DNA of 35,463 nt from Comamonas testosteroni ATCC 11996 (lineage in GTDB: Bacteria > Pseudomonadota > Gammaproteobacteria > Burkholderiales > Burkholderiaceae_C), in the NCBI RefSeq assembly GCF_000241525.1, contig NZ_AHIL01000017.1, forward strand, positions 1 through 35,463. Direction: 5' to 3'. Positions 9,404 through 15,979 of the stretch are shown here, in pieces. The position numbers were made by a program, and so were the translations under genes. How positions within the stretch are numbered: the stretch's first letter is position 1; the number at the start of each line of letters is the position of its first letter. The notes under the pieces are model-generated. The model did no database searches. It had not been told where the DNA came from and was given only the letters and a program-made list of their open reading frames with translations.

Positions 9404-9646
9404 ATGCAACGGTTGAGGGCAGCAGGACTGCGTCCGACCGTCGCCAGAATTGGCGTGCTTCAAGTCCTGCGGAGTTCTGCTCCCCACGCTCTCAGCAGGG
9501 ATGAGATATATCGCCAGCTATACCTTCGGGGGACTCCTGTCAGTGTGGGAACCGTCATGCAGGTAGTGGCACAGCTAAGCAGGTTGGGTGTTGTGCATCA
9601 CAACGGCAGACAAGGGCGTGAGTCTGGATATCTGCTGCTGGTCTGA
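9404..9646 (+). CDS. Half-length Fur-like DNA-binding protein
   Basis: Encodes 80 residues from ATG 9404, with a GAGGGGG ribosome site just upstream. It aligns with only the N-terminal winged-helix half of Fur: LRPTVARIGVLQVL, then LSRDEIYRQLYLRG, the recognition-helix region VSVGTVMQVVAQLSRLGVV, and a wing ending SGYLLLV. The C-terminal dimerisation and metal-binding half, with its HHDH and CxxC motifs (full Fur is about 140 residues), is absent, and no other frame downstream restores it. It lies 14 bases after the efflux operon. It may be a specialised local iron regulator, a Fur antagonist, or a truncated relic; the intact reading frame and good ribosome site favour a working gene. Confidence 0.7.
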   Translation: MQRLRAAGLRPTVARIGVLQVLRSSAPHALSRDEIYRQLYLRGTPVSVGTVMQVVAQLSRLGVVHHNGRQGRESGYLLLV

Positions 9647-9765
9647 GCGAGACGGCAAGATCATCTCGATCCGGGGGCATGTGCCGCCATACGGCTCTTG
9701 CAACTCGGCCTATGCTTCTGGCAGGCAAACTCGAGACCTGAGTTCCGAAGAGGGGCGCGAGCAAA

Positions 9766-9798
9766 AAAAGCCAGTTGCAGATGTTGCGACTGGCTTTT
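9766..9798. terminator. Bidirectional rho-independent terminator closing the siderophore operon
   Basis: A perfect 10-bp stem AAAAGCCAGT / ACTGGCTTTT with a 13-base loop. A- and T-tracts on both sides make it bidirectional. It ends the plus-strand siderophore/efflux operon before the integrated element begins. Confidence 0.85.
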
Positions 9799-9908
9799 CA
9801 ATGGGCAAATGTTCTGGGATCTGCCTGAATTTTGGCGGGGCTGTGGCACACGAATTAAGTCTTGAAATACGCATGAATACTTGGTTCTGTAGTTTGTTGG
9901 ATTGAACA

Positions 9909-9930
9909 TACCAACAAAAGTACCAACAAA
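9909..9930 (+). repeat. Left 22-bp direct repeat, candidate att site of the element
   Basis: A 22-base sequence (TACCAACAAAAG followed by TACCAACAAA) that recurs at 24901-24922 in the same orientation with one mismatch. It contains two tandem TACCAAC half-sites, and an inverted 8-mer TTTGTTGG at 9893-9900 pairs with CCAACAAA at 9911-9918. Such arrays are typical of tyrosine-recombinase core or arm sites. The two copies enclose the integrase and all phage-type genes, so I take this as the distal boundary. The exact crossover point cannot be fixed by eye. Confidence 0.6.
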
Positions 9931-10221
9931 TTTTGTTATGACTCCCTTTGCCGTCCAAATTTGGATGGCGCTGCTGTGGGTAGTGCGCCCTTGAGCGAAC
10001 GCGTCAAGCTGCCAGTCAAGCAGTGAGCATGCACAAGAAGCGCAGCAACTGATTGCGCATATCCCGACCTTGAATCTACCGATCCAAGCCACTTGGCTGG
10101 AATGCTCATGCGGGCTGCGCAGAATCCTTTTGTCTTGAGCACCAGCACAAAGCGTTTTGCTTCATCTCAGTAGCCTCACTGAGCACCATAGAGACATCCC
10201 AACACAAACCCGGATGCCTCC

Positions 10222-10410
10222 ATGACCGAAGCCCAAGCCCTCCAGAAATTCAACGAAGCCAAAGACCTGCTGCACCGCGCTCAGCAGGTATATGCGCAAG
10301 CTGAGAAAGCTTTGCAGGCCGCCTCGTATTCGTCCCCTGGCCAGCATTTCGCCAGCGGCACGGACAGCGAAGCTGATGCGACTCAAAAGCCCATGCTGAC
10401 GGACTACTAA
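10222..10410 (+). CDS. Small hypothetical protein of the element
   Basis: Encodes 62 residues: a predicted helical N-terminus rich in Ala, Gln and Lys (EAQALQKFNEAKDLLHRAQQ), then a polar tail. No family recognised. It is the first plausible gene inside the element, 51 bases before the larger coiled-coil gene, and the two share the heptad-like composition. The ribosome site is weak. The stretch from 9931 to 10221 before it holds no gene I can support; it contains a loose dyad TTTGT-N13-ACAAA at 10129-10151. Confidence 0.45.
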   Translation: MTEAQALQKFNEAKDLLHRAQQVYAQAEKALQAASYSSPGQHFASGTDSEADATQKPMLTDY

Positions 10411-10461
10411 GCCCGCTCTACAGCACCAAGAAGCCCATCAACTTCCGCCACGTCCATCACT

Positions 10462-11187
10462 ATGCAAGTCACCCCATACGAAGCCGCAAAAGCTGCATTC
10501 CAATCCGCCCTGGCTCAGTTTCAATCGACCCAATCGTCCTATCGTCAGGCTCAAGAAGACCTGCAAGGGCTGATGCAACAGCAGACCTCGCTGCAGGAGA
10601 AACAACAACAGTTTGAAGCGGCTGCCGACGCAGCTGAAAGCGAATTCAAAGAGCTGTTTGCCAAGAGCGGATTCAACGCCACCAAACTGGTGAACGACGC
10701 CATGAACAAGAAGGTGGCCAACAAGGACATGGCCAGCGAAGTCGCCGCAGCTCTGGATCACATTGCCCAGGCGATTCAAGACTTTCCATTCAAGCCTGAA
10801 GTGGCTGCCCTGGCGCAAAGCTACCAGTCCACCCTGGAGGCGGCACGCCGCAAGTACGCCGAAATGATGCTGGCCCAGGCACTGTCCGAAGTGCCGGAAA
10901 GCCTGCTCAAAGCCATTGCGCTGCAGAAATTTATGGCCAAGTCCGACGCCAGAGACTTCAAGGGATTGCTGCCCTTGGCGGATGACCTGAAAGAGATCAA
11001 GGCAAGGGCTATGACCCGCATCTTTGAAGCCATCGACAGCATGCCTGGCCAATGCGATCCAGCGGCTGAATTTGAAGCCGCAGGCATGGCCGTTGGCGGC
11101 GGTGAAGGCCTGCCCACAATCCCGCGCATGTCGCCTGCAGCACTTCACCGCAATCGTGTGCTGAATCCCAAGCATTCATCGCGCTGA
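10462..11187 (+). CDS. Coiled-coil protein, candidate capsid-related (Sid-like position)
   Basis: Encodes 241 residues, mostly alpha-helical. The N-terminal 80 residues are a Gln/Ala-rich coiled coil (SSYRQAQEDLQGLMQQQTSL), the middle is helical, and the C-terminus is Pro/Met-rich and likely disordered. No family is recognised with certainty. Its length and helical make-up are close to P4 Sid (about 244 residues, an external scaffold that makes the helper capsid smaller), and it lies upstream of an Ogr/Delta-like gene, as sid lies beside delta in P4. That parallel is positional and compositional only. It could equally be an unrelated structural or regulatory protein. Codon use is GC-rich and consistent with a real gene. 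Confidence 0.6.
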   Translation: MQVTPYEAAKAAFQSALAQFQSTQSSYRQAQEDLQGLMQQQTSLQEKQQQFEAAADAAESEFKELFAKSGFNATKLVNDAMNKKVANKDMASEVAAALDHIAQAIQDFPFKPEVAALAQSYQSTLEAARRKYAEMMLAQALSEVPESLLKAIALQKFMAKSDARDFKGLLPLADDLKEIKARAMTRIFEAIDSMPGQCDPAAEFEAAGMAVGGGEGLPTIPRMSPAALHRNRVLNPKHSSR

Positions 11188-11262
11188 CCCCTAGCACTGC
11201 TTCGCCGCAATGAGCGGTGCGGCGGGCAGTGCTCCAAGCCTTCAGTCCGCATGCATAGAGCC

Positions 11263-11466
11263 ATGAAAGCACAACCCAATCAGCCGTGCGATGAAAAGCT
11301 TTTGAGAATCGGTGCTGTTATTCAAAAAACCGGAATGGCACGAAGCACTATATACAAAAAAATCCGAAGCAAAGAATTTCCCGCTCCATTAGTTATTGCC
11401 AAACGCTTAGTTGCATGGCGTCAAAGCGATATAAATTCATGGATCAACTCTCTCAATAATCTGTAA
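11263..11466 (+). CDS. AlpA-family regulator / excisionase-like protein
   Basis: Encodes 67 residues from ATG 11263; an in-frame ATG at 11251 would add four. The sequence LLRIGAVIQKTGMARSTIYKKI followed by FPAPLVIAKRLVAWRQSDINSWI is the classic AlpA winged-helix pattern of P4 Vis and CP4-57 AlpA. Such proteins regulate integrase expression or promote excision. Its codons are noticeably more AT-rich than the neighbouring genes. The Ogr/Delta-like gene follows 17 bases later, so both are probably on one transcript. Confidence 0.85.
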   Translation: MKAQPNQPCDEKLLRIGAVIQKTGMARSTIYKKIRSKEFPAPLVIAKRLVAWRQSDINSWINSLNNL

Positions 11467-11483
11467 ATCCCGGAGGTAGAAGA

Positions 11484-11864
11484 ATGATGTTTAACTGTCC
11501 TCACTGTGGAGCCAAATCCCATTCGCGCACCAGCAGATTTGTATCTGATCTGGTGAGAGATGTTGTGTTTGTCTGCACTGATATTGAATGTGGTCATACG
11601 TTCCTGGCGCAATTGGCTGCAGTTAGAACCATCTCGCCATCGTCAAAACCCCGTGAGGGTATCTTTCTGCCAATGAGTGCACTGAAGCAGAAAATGATCC
11701 GGAATCAAGTTTCCCTGAATAAACAAGATGGCGGAGCCTACTCTATGGTTCTGTGCAAAAGCGCAGAGTACAAGAAATCTGAAAGCAAGCCCAAAGCCCA
11801 TTTCGAGATTCCAGCGCAAGACCCCATCATCAAGGCGCTGCATGGAGCGCCCGCAGCTTCATAG
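11484..11864 (+). CDS. Ogr/Delta-like zinc-finger late-gene activator
   Basis: Encodes 126 residues with a strong ribosome site (GGAGG at 11472-11476, seven bases from the ATG). The N-terminus is a clear Ogr/Delta domain: CPHC, then SRTSRFVSDLVRDVVFVC, then CGHTF, giving a Cys4 zinc site. P2 Ogr and P4 Delta use this fold to turn on the late genes of P2-type phages through host RNA polymerase. P4 Delta has two zinc fingers in tandem; this protein has one, with an 80-residue tail of no recognised family. Its presence next to AlpA and a primase-helicase is the best single hint that the element exploits a P2-like helper phage. Confidence 0.88.
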   Translation: MMFNCPHCGAKSHSRTSRFVSDLVRDVVFVCTDIECGHTFLAQLAAVRTISPSSKPREGIFLPMSALKQKMIRNQVSLNKQDGGAYSMVLCKSAEYKKSESKPKAHFEIPAQDPIIKALHGAPAAS

Positions 11865-11912
11865 GAATGAGCAAGCGCATGTTCTGCCTGTCCTGAAGTA
11901 AGATTGCACTCG

Positions 11913-11972
11913 ACTCCAGCTAGGCCCGCGAACCGAAAAGCGGGAGACCCTGCCCGCCTGCTGGAGTTTTTT
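11913..11972 (+). ncRNA. Structured RNA with terminator, C4-like antisense candidate
   Basis: An outer 8-bp stem ACTCCAGC (11913-11920) / GCTGGAGT (11960-11967) followed by T6 encloses an inner hairpin CCCGC (11925-11929) / GCGGG (11940-11944). This is a terminator of an elaborate, RNA-gene-like kind. The 3' part contains CCTGCTG, complementary to CAGCAGG at 11990-11996, which overlaps the ribosome site (GCAGGG, 11992-11997) of the gene starting at 12003. That geometry resembles C4 antisense RNAs of P1/P7-type phages, which block a downstream gene in the same transcript. The terminator is well supported; the regulatory role is inference. Confidence 0.5.
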
Positions 11973-12002
11973 GCATTCGGGGAATAGCACAGCAGGGCGT
12001 GT

Positions 12003-12623
12003 ATGGAAAATAAGAAATTTCTATTTGAAGAAAAATTCGATGTTGATGTTAAAAATCTATCAAATTATGAAGTTTGCATAGATCAAGCCGTTAGAGATAA
12101 CATTGAAATCTTTGAGAAAGAGTTGGCAAATATTGGCATCAAATGCTCCATAATTTATCCTGTAATACAAAGATTTCTAGATGAATACATAGATGTTGAT
12201 GATATTTACATCTATTTTTATGATCAAATACACAAACCTTATTTAATTGATGGCCTAATTTCTAAAATACTAATTATATTAATTGAGGTTCATGCATTAA
12301 AATCAACGCCTTGGGTTATAAAAGATGTTAATGAACTTTCAAAAAGAGTATTTATGACTCAAATTGAAATTTACAAATCTACATCATCAATATCCAGCTA
12401 TTCAATGGCTAAAAAAGGCGCTGATGCTAGGCACAAAGAAAACCGAGATTGCCGAGCTGATGTTTTTAAATGGGCTGACAAGAACATGAAGTCATATAAA
12501 AGCATGGATGCTGCAGCTCTAGCCATTGCGGAAAAACTGGTTCCACAAAAATTTAGAGCTGTGCGCCAATGGCTTACAGATTGGAAAAAATTACAAAAAC
12601 TACGCTCTACCGGCACAACGTAA
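12003..12623 (+). CDS. AT-rich hypothetical protein of the satellite
   Basis: Encodes 206 residues with start ATG 12003, five bases after the ribosome site GCAGGG. The first two-thirds are strikingly AT-rich, with many Ile, Tyr, Asn and Lys codons, unlike the surrounding genes. No family is recognised there; it looks mostly helical with an acidic middle (YIDVDDIYIYFYD). The last 70 residues (KKGADARHKENRDCRADVFK, MDAAALAIAEKLVP, FRAVRQWLTDWKK) have a different, more GC-rich make-up and resemble a C-terminal region I associate with small phage and satellite proteins. The gene looks like a junction of two sources. It may be the target of the structured RNA just upstream. Confidence 0.65.
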   Translation: MENKKFLFEEKFDVDVKNLSNYEVCIDQAVRDNIEIFEKELANIGIKCSIIYPVIQRFLDEYIDVDDIYIYFYDQIHKPYLIDGLISKILIILIEVHALKSTPWVIKDVNELSKRVFMTQIEIYKSTSSISSYSMAKKGADARHKENRDCRADVFKWADKNMKSYKSMDAAALAIAEKLVPQKFRAVRQWLTDWKKLQKLRSTGTT

Positions 12624-12721
12624 GCTCTGCCAGCACGGCTTAGCGCGTACCAGCAAAGAGGCTGGTCAAGCAGACAGCCGCATCAGACCATTGCCCCATT
12701 GTTCATCTCAATGAGGCCCAT

Positions 12722-12997
12722 ATGACCGCACAAGCACGCGCCACAACGCACGGCGTGAAGACCCTCACCGCAGCCCAAGCCTTTGAAACGCTTCCCGATT
12801 GCGCATACATCCGCGAACGCGATCTAGTCGCCCATCCGCGCCGCCAAGGCGTGGTGGGGCTGCTGCCGTTTAGCGCCTCTACCTTGTGGCGCAAGGTTAG
12901 TGCTGGAGACTTCCCCAAGCCGCAGAAGCTGGGTGCCAAAATTTCCGCGTGGAGGGTGGCTGATGTCCGTGCCTGGATGGCGCAGCAGCAGGCGTAA
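12722..12997 (+). CDS. AlpA-family phage regulatory protein
   Basis: Encodes 91 residues; a GAGG ribosome site lies just before the ATG. The C-terminal two-thirds match AlpA: LPFSASTLWRKVSAGDFPKP followed by KISAWRVADVRAWMAQQ. The N-terminal extension (LPDCAYIRERDLV) is usual for AlpA proteins of Burkholderiales elements. It stands directly upstream of the RNA leader and replication operon, a natural place for a regulator of that promoter or of excision. This is the second single-domain AlpA-like gene in the element. Confidence 0.88.
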   Translation: MTAQARATTHGVKTLTAAQAFETLPDCAYIRERDLVAHPRRQGVVGLLPFSASTLWRKVSAGDFPKPQKLGAKISAWRVADVRAWMAQQQA

Positions 12998-13170
12998 GGG
13001 GCAGGTCGATGACACAAAAGAAAAACGCCCCAGCCATCCAATCGGACAGCCAGAGCGCGGTAGCAGCGCCCATTCTACTGAGCCAGAAACAGCAGGCCAA
13101 TAGTGCAGTTGTACTGCTGCTGAAAAGAACTCATAGCCCATCGCGGGCCTTCCCATATCACAGCGCTTCA

Positions 13171-13186
13171 TGGCACAATTGCTGCA
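13171..13186 (+). promoter_or_regulatory. Candidate promoter of the replication-operon leader
   Basis: TGGCACAATTGCTGCA lies about 20 bases before the first immunity-like element. It can be read two ways. As a sigma-54 site it has GG and GC separated by exactly ten bases (TGGCAC and CTGCA against TGGCAC and TTGCA). As a sigma-70 site CACAAT is a weak -10 with TTCCCA at 13150-13155 as a weak -35. Either would start transcription just upstream of the leader elements. Confidence 0.35.
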
Positions 13187-13204
13187 AGCCGAGAGGCCCG
13201 GTGC

Positions 13205-13397
13205 TTGAAAACACCTTATTAGTAGCGTTTGCAACCCCCACCGACAAGCGGGGTTTTGTCATGCCCAAATTCTGGGGAATGGTGCGTTTGCATCATCCTT
13301 TTATGGTTACGGGCGGGATGGGCATATCCGTAAGGACTGCCGCACGACTACTGACGTGTTTTCAACATCCCGTCCACCTGTTGCGCTTGAAAACGTG
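13205..13397 (+). ncRNA. P4-type immunity leader RNA candidate (seqA / seqB / seqC)
   Basis: This non-coding leader between the AlpA gene and the replication operon has three matched elements. A (13205-13225) carries TTGAAAACAC then AGTAG; B (13348-13365) carries CTACT then GTGTTTTCAA; C (13387-13397) carries TTGAAAACGTG. B can pair with A over 10 plus 5 bp, and with C over 11 contiguous pairs including two G-U. B is the 3' side of the loop of a hairpin whose stem is GGGCGGGATG (13311-13320) / CATCCCGTCC (13366-13375); a GNRA-capped hairpin TCC-GTAA-GGA sits at 13327-13336. In phage P4 a small CI RNA carrying seqB pairs with flanking seqA and seqC to end transcription early and keep the satellite silent. 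The same layout here suggests the same mechanism. Confidence 0.6.
13233..13257 (+). terminator. Terminator or attenuator hairpin inside the leader
   Basis: The stem AACCCC / GGGGTT with T4 after it lies between elements A and B of the leader. In P4 immunity, premature termination happens within the leader, so this hairpin is a natural candidate for the site. The stem is short (about six pairs), so termination may be conditional. Confidence 0.5.
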
Positions 13398-13434
13398 GCA
13401 AGTGGCTTCCTGTGCTCCAGTAGGAAAGCAGACC

Positions 13435-13650
13435 ATGACCGTTATCACCCTGGCCAGCCGCAGCGCTGCGTCCGCATCGCCCCTCACGGGCACACCTGAC
13501 CCCATCCAACTGCACGCCGATGCGCATAACGCGCTCAGCATGGCGCTGCACTATCTCAGCCAGCCCAAGGCCAATGTTCCCGGTGCACGCCGCAAAGCCG
13601 TGCAGGCTCTGGCCGCTCTGCGTGGCCTCGATCTGAGCCTGGAGGGCTAA
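13435..13650 (+). CDS. Small hypothetical protein, first gene of the replication operon
   Basis: Encodes 71 residues from ATG 13435, with AGGAAAG as ribosome site. The open frame reaches back to 13009 but that part overlaps the structured leader and I regard it as non-coding. The protein has a polar N-terminus and a helical C-terminus (ADAHNALSMALHYLSQPKAN and AVQALAALRGLDLSLE). No family recognised. It precedes the next gene by three bases, starting a tightly packed plus-strand operon that runs to the helicase. In P4 a small regulatory ORF also occupies this place ahead of the replication gene. Confidence 0.6.
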   Translation: MTVITLASRSAASASPLTGTPDPIQLHADAHNALSMALHYLSQPKANVPGARRKAVQALAALRGLDLSLEG

Positions 13651-13653
13651 CCC

Positions 13654-14154
13654 ATGAAAACCCATCACAGCGCTGCCAAAGGGGCAGTGGAAGCTGCTGC
13701 ATTGTCTGGTGCATCCACAAGAGCAAGCGCCGCGCGCCAAAGCACGCAGCGCACCGCGAAGCCTCGCGATGTCTTTGACTGCATTGCTGCAGGTATTCCG
13801 CGTGCGGATTGGGAGTTGGCACTGGACACCGATGCGGCCAAGCAATGGAGTAACTGGCTGGGTGAGGATCTGCCTGTATCTGACACCTTGAAAGAGGCCG
13901 CTCAAGCGCAGCTCAAAACCAAAATGCTGAACCTCCGCGATGAGGTAGGGCATCTGGATGCTGCCCGCTCTGCATTGAACGCGGTGGCCACCATGACGGA
14001 TGAATGCGCCTTTCATGTGGGCCCCACTTTGGGCGTGCCTGCAAAGGACATGGCCAATCTGTTGCGCGTGGTGCATGCCGAGTTGGAGCGCCGTACGCAG
14101 GAGATTTGCAGCGCCGTCAATGAGGTGAGCATGGTCTGGAGGGTCAAAGCATGA
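13654..14154 (+). CDS. Hypothetical protein of the replication operon
   Basis: Encodes 166 residues with a disordered, Ala/Ser/Thr/Lys-rich N-terminus (about residues 1-35) and a helical body (SDTLKEAAQAQLKTKMLNLRD, DMANLLRVVHAELERRTQEI). No known domain recognised. It is joined to its neighbours by a three-base gap upstream and an ATGA overlap downstream, which implies translational coupling and a role connected with replication, immunity or DNA binding. Codon use matches the flanking genes, so it is very likely real. Confidence 0.7.
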   Translation: MKTHHSAAKGAVEAAALSGASTRASAARQSTQRTAKPRDVFDCIAAGIPRADWELALDTDAAKQWSNWLGEDLPVSDTLKEAAQAQLKTKMLNLRDEVGHLDAARSALNAVATMTDECAFHVGPTLGVPAKDMANLLRVVHAELERRTQEICSAVNEVSMVWRVKA

Positions 14155-14816
14155 ATGCCCTGCACCAGCCCTCTTTTAAGCGCCCGGCTGCGCCTGCTGT
14201 AGCCGATATTGCAACCGCCGTGATGAATGGCGTTCAGTGTCTGGATACCTCCGGGCTTGCCGCTTTGCTGGGTTGCGCCCCGCATCATGTGCGCCACCAT
14301 TTGGGCCATCGTCTTGACTTCCCCGCGCCGTTCATCGATCTGAGCCCGCGCCTGCGTTACTGGCGGGTCATCGACGTGTTGCAGTGGCTGTATCAGCCCG
14401 GCATGCGTGCCTTGAGCGTGGCAGACCTGGGGGCACCGCGGCTTGATGTCGGAGGCATTGCCGACTTGCTGGGTTGCTCACGCCAGCACGCCACTGCTGT
14501 GATTGCCAAGCGCAAAGACTTCCCCCCGCCGTGCATCAACGTCAGCAACCGCATGCGCACTTGGCTTTACCGGGATGTGCTGGCTTGGCTGGCCCCGCAG
14601 GGGGGCGAGTTTGGCAGCGGTGGCCACACTGCAGCCCCGGCGATTGTGGATGCCGATGGCGTGGCGCAAATGTTGGGTTGCACACGAGAGCATTTCACCG
14701 ACCGTCTGCTCAGGCAGGCCGGTTTTCCGCAGCCTTTTTTGTATGCCAGCCGCCGCCTGCGTTGGTGGCGTGTGAGTGATGTCCTGGCATGGCAGCAGAA
14801 AGGCGGTGCAGCATGA
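14151..14816 (+). CDS. Protein with three tandem AlpA-like DNA-binding domains
   Basis: Encodes 221 residues built from three repeats of one winged-helix-like unit, at about residues 31-82, 98-149 and 166-216. Each has the same order: LDTSGLAALLGCAPHHV / LDVGGIADLLGCSRQHA / VDADGVAQMLGCTREHF (helix-turn-helix), then a DFPAPF / DFPPPC / GFPQPF turn, then YWRVIDVLQWL / TWLYRDVLAWL / WWRVSDVLAWQ. Single units of this kind make up AlpA and excisionase proteins. Three fused copies would bind an array of spaced sites, for instance the GTAATC repeats at 18377-18637. It overlaps the genes on both sides (ATGA), including the primase gene. Its function as origin binder, excisionase or regulator is inference; the repeat structure is plain in the sequence. 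Confidence 0.8.
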   Translation: MNALHQPSFKRPAAPAVADIATAVMNGVQCLDTSGLAALLGCAPHHVRHHLGHRLDFPAPFIDLSPRLRYWRVIDVLQWLYQPGMRALSVADLGAPRLDVGGIADLLGCSRQHATAVIAKRKDFPPPCINVSNRMRTWLYRDVLAWLAPQGGEFGSGGHTAAPAIVDADGVAQMLGCTREHFTDRLLRQAGFPQPFLYASRRLRWWRVSDVLAWQQKGGAA

Positions 14817-15907
14817 GTGATTTGCTTCATGAAATCGCCCAGCGGTTGCAGTCGGACTATGAGTTCAAGCCTGCATCCGATGGCAAGCATTTGCGCAAGG
14901 GCCGCTGCCCTGGCTGCGATCACAAAAGCCTGTGGACTTACGCTGCCACGCCTTGGGTGGTGAAGTGCGAGCGGCTTAACCATTGCGGGTATGAGGCCCA
15001 CGCCAAAGACCTGTATAGCGATCTGTTTGAGAGCTGGAGCGAGCGCGCCCGCATGGCCGAAGAACGCAAGCCCGAAGCCGAGCGCAATCCGCACGCGGCT
15101 GCAGATGCGTATCTGCAGCAGGCCCGTGGCTTCGACTTGACGCGGATTCGTGGTCTGTACTCGCAGGAGCAATACTTTGACCAGCGCGCTGACCGGGGGC
15201 GCGGTGCAGGCACGGCCACGGTGCGCTTTGCTGTGGCCCAGACATGGTGGGAGCGCTTGATTGATAAGCCCGCGCGCTTTGGCAAGAAGAAGGCCAATTT
15301 CAAGCAGGGAGGGAGTTACGGTGGTCACTGGTGGGCCATGCCTGATCTGAGCTTTGCAGCACCGAATCCGGCCCAGCCTGAGGCCCCTGAGCCACCTAAG
15401 GAGCTGTGGCTGGTGGAAGGCATTTTTGATGCCATCGCGCTGGCCCATCACGGCATTGCAGCCGTCGCCCTGATGAGCTGCAACAACTACCCAGGCAAGG
15501 CCTTGGAGGCAGTTCGCGCGCAGATACAGCGCGAGGGCCAACAGGTGAAGGAGCCGCGCTTGGTGTTTGCGCTTGATAGTGACAAGGCCGGGCGGGATTA
15601 CACCCTGCGCCATGTGCGCAGGGCGCAGGAGGCTGGGTGGCGTTGCACAGCGGCGCAAATCCCGCAGCGCAGCGGCAGCGCCAAGCAGGATTGGAATGAC
15701 CTGCATTTGCGCGAGCTCCTGACGGAAAAAGACCTCAAGGAGTATCTGCATCAAGGTGCGCTGCTGGTGGCCGAGTCTGCCTCCGACAAGGCGCTGTTGA
15801 TCTACAACCACACGGGCCGCGCTGAGTTCGACTTGGAATATGGCAGCCGTCTGTATTGGTTCAAGCTCGATCTGGCCGCTTACAGCAAGGCCAAGGATGA
15901 CTTGTAA
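14813..15907 (+). CDS. Toprim primase, N-terminal part of a split primase-helicase
   Basis: Encodes 364 residues from ATG 14813, overlapping the previous stop by four bases. The N-terminus carries a zinc motif with Cys32, Cys35, Cys52 and Cys58 (RCPGCDHKSLW, VVKCERLNHCGY), as in phage primases. The Toprim domain follows with the Glu at 202 (WLVEGIFDAIAL) and the DxD at 255-257 (FALDSDKAGRD). The frame meets a TAA at 15905-15907 but continues without a shift for another 561 codons into the helicase half. A single change of CAA to TAA would explain this, and the joined protein (about 926 residues) has the domain order expected for a satellite primase-helicase such as the P4 alpha class. The truncated product may still make primers. 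Confidence 0.85.
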   Translation: MSDLLHEIAQRLQSDYEFKPASDGKHLRKGRCPGCDHKSLWTYAATPWVVKCERLNHCGYEAHAKDLYSDLFESWSERARMAEERKPEAERNPHAAADAYLQQARGFDLTRIRGLYSQEQYFDQRADRGRGAGTATVRFAVAQTWWERLIDKPARFGKKKANFKQGGSYGGHWWAMPDLSFAAPNPAQPEAPEPPKELWLVEGIFDAIALAHHGIAAVALMSCNNYPGKALEAVRAQIQREGQQVKEPRLVFALDSDKAGRDYTLRHVRRAQEAGWRCTAAQIPQRSGSAKQDWNDLHLRELLTEKDLKEYLHQGALLVAESASDKALLIYNHTGRAEFDLEYGSRLYWFKLDLAAYSKAKDDL

Positions 15908-15979
15908 AAAGGACAGGAAGAAGGGGACAAATACCTGTCAGAGCACGAGCTGCGAGAGAAGGCTATTGAGCAAGCCTCG

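Noticed and set aside
9588..9905. Open frame that might be the missing C-terminal half of Fur by frameshift
   Set aside because: The product has none of the His/Cys metal ligands of the Fur dimerisation domain and runs through a strong terminator.
10129..10151. Dyad TTTGT-N13-ACAAA as an Ogr/Delta binding site
   Set aside because: The known P2 late-promoter site is TGT-N12-ACA; the spacing here is one base too long and no promoter is clear at the proper distance.
13009..13434. Upstream part of the open frame that ends at 13650
   Set aside because: It overlaps the structured leader, has no recognised domain, and a good ribosome site exists at ATG 13435. The RNA complementarity explains the conservation better than coding does, though a small peptide cannot be excluded.
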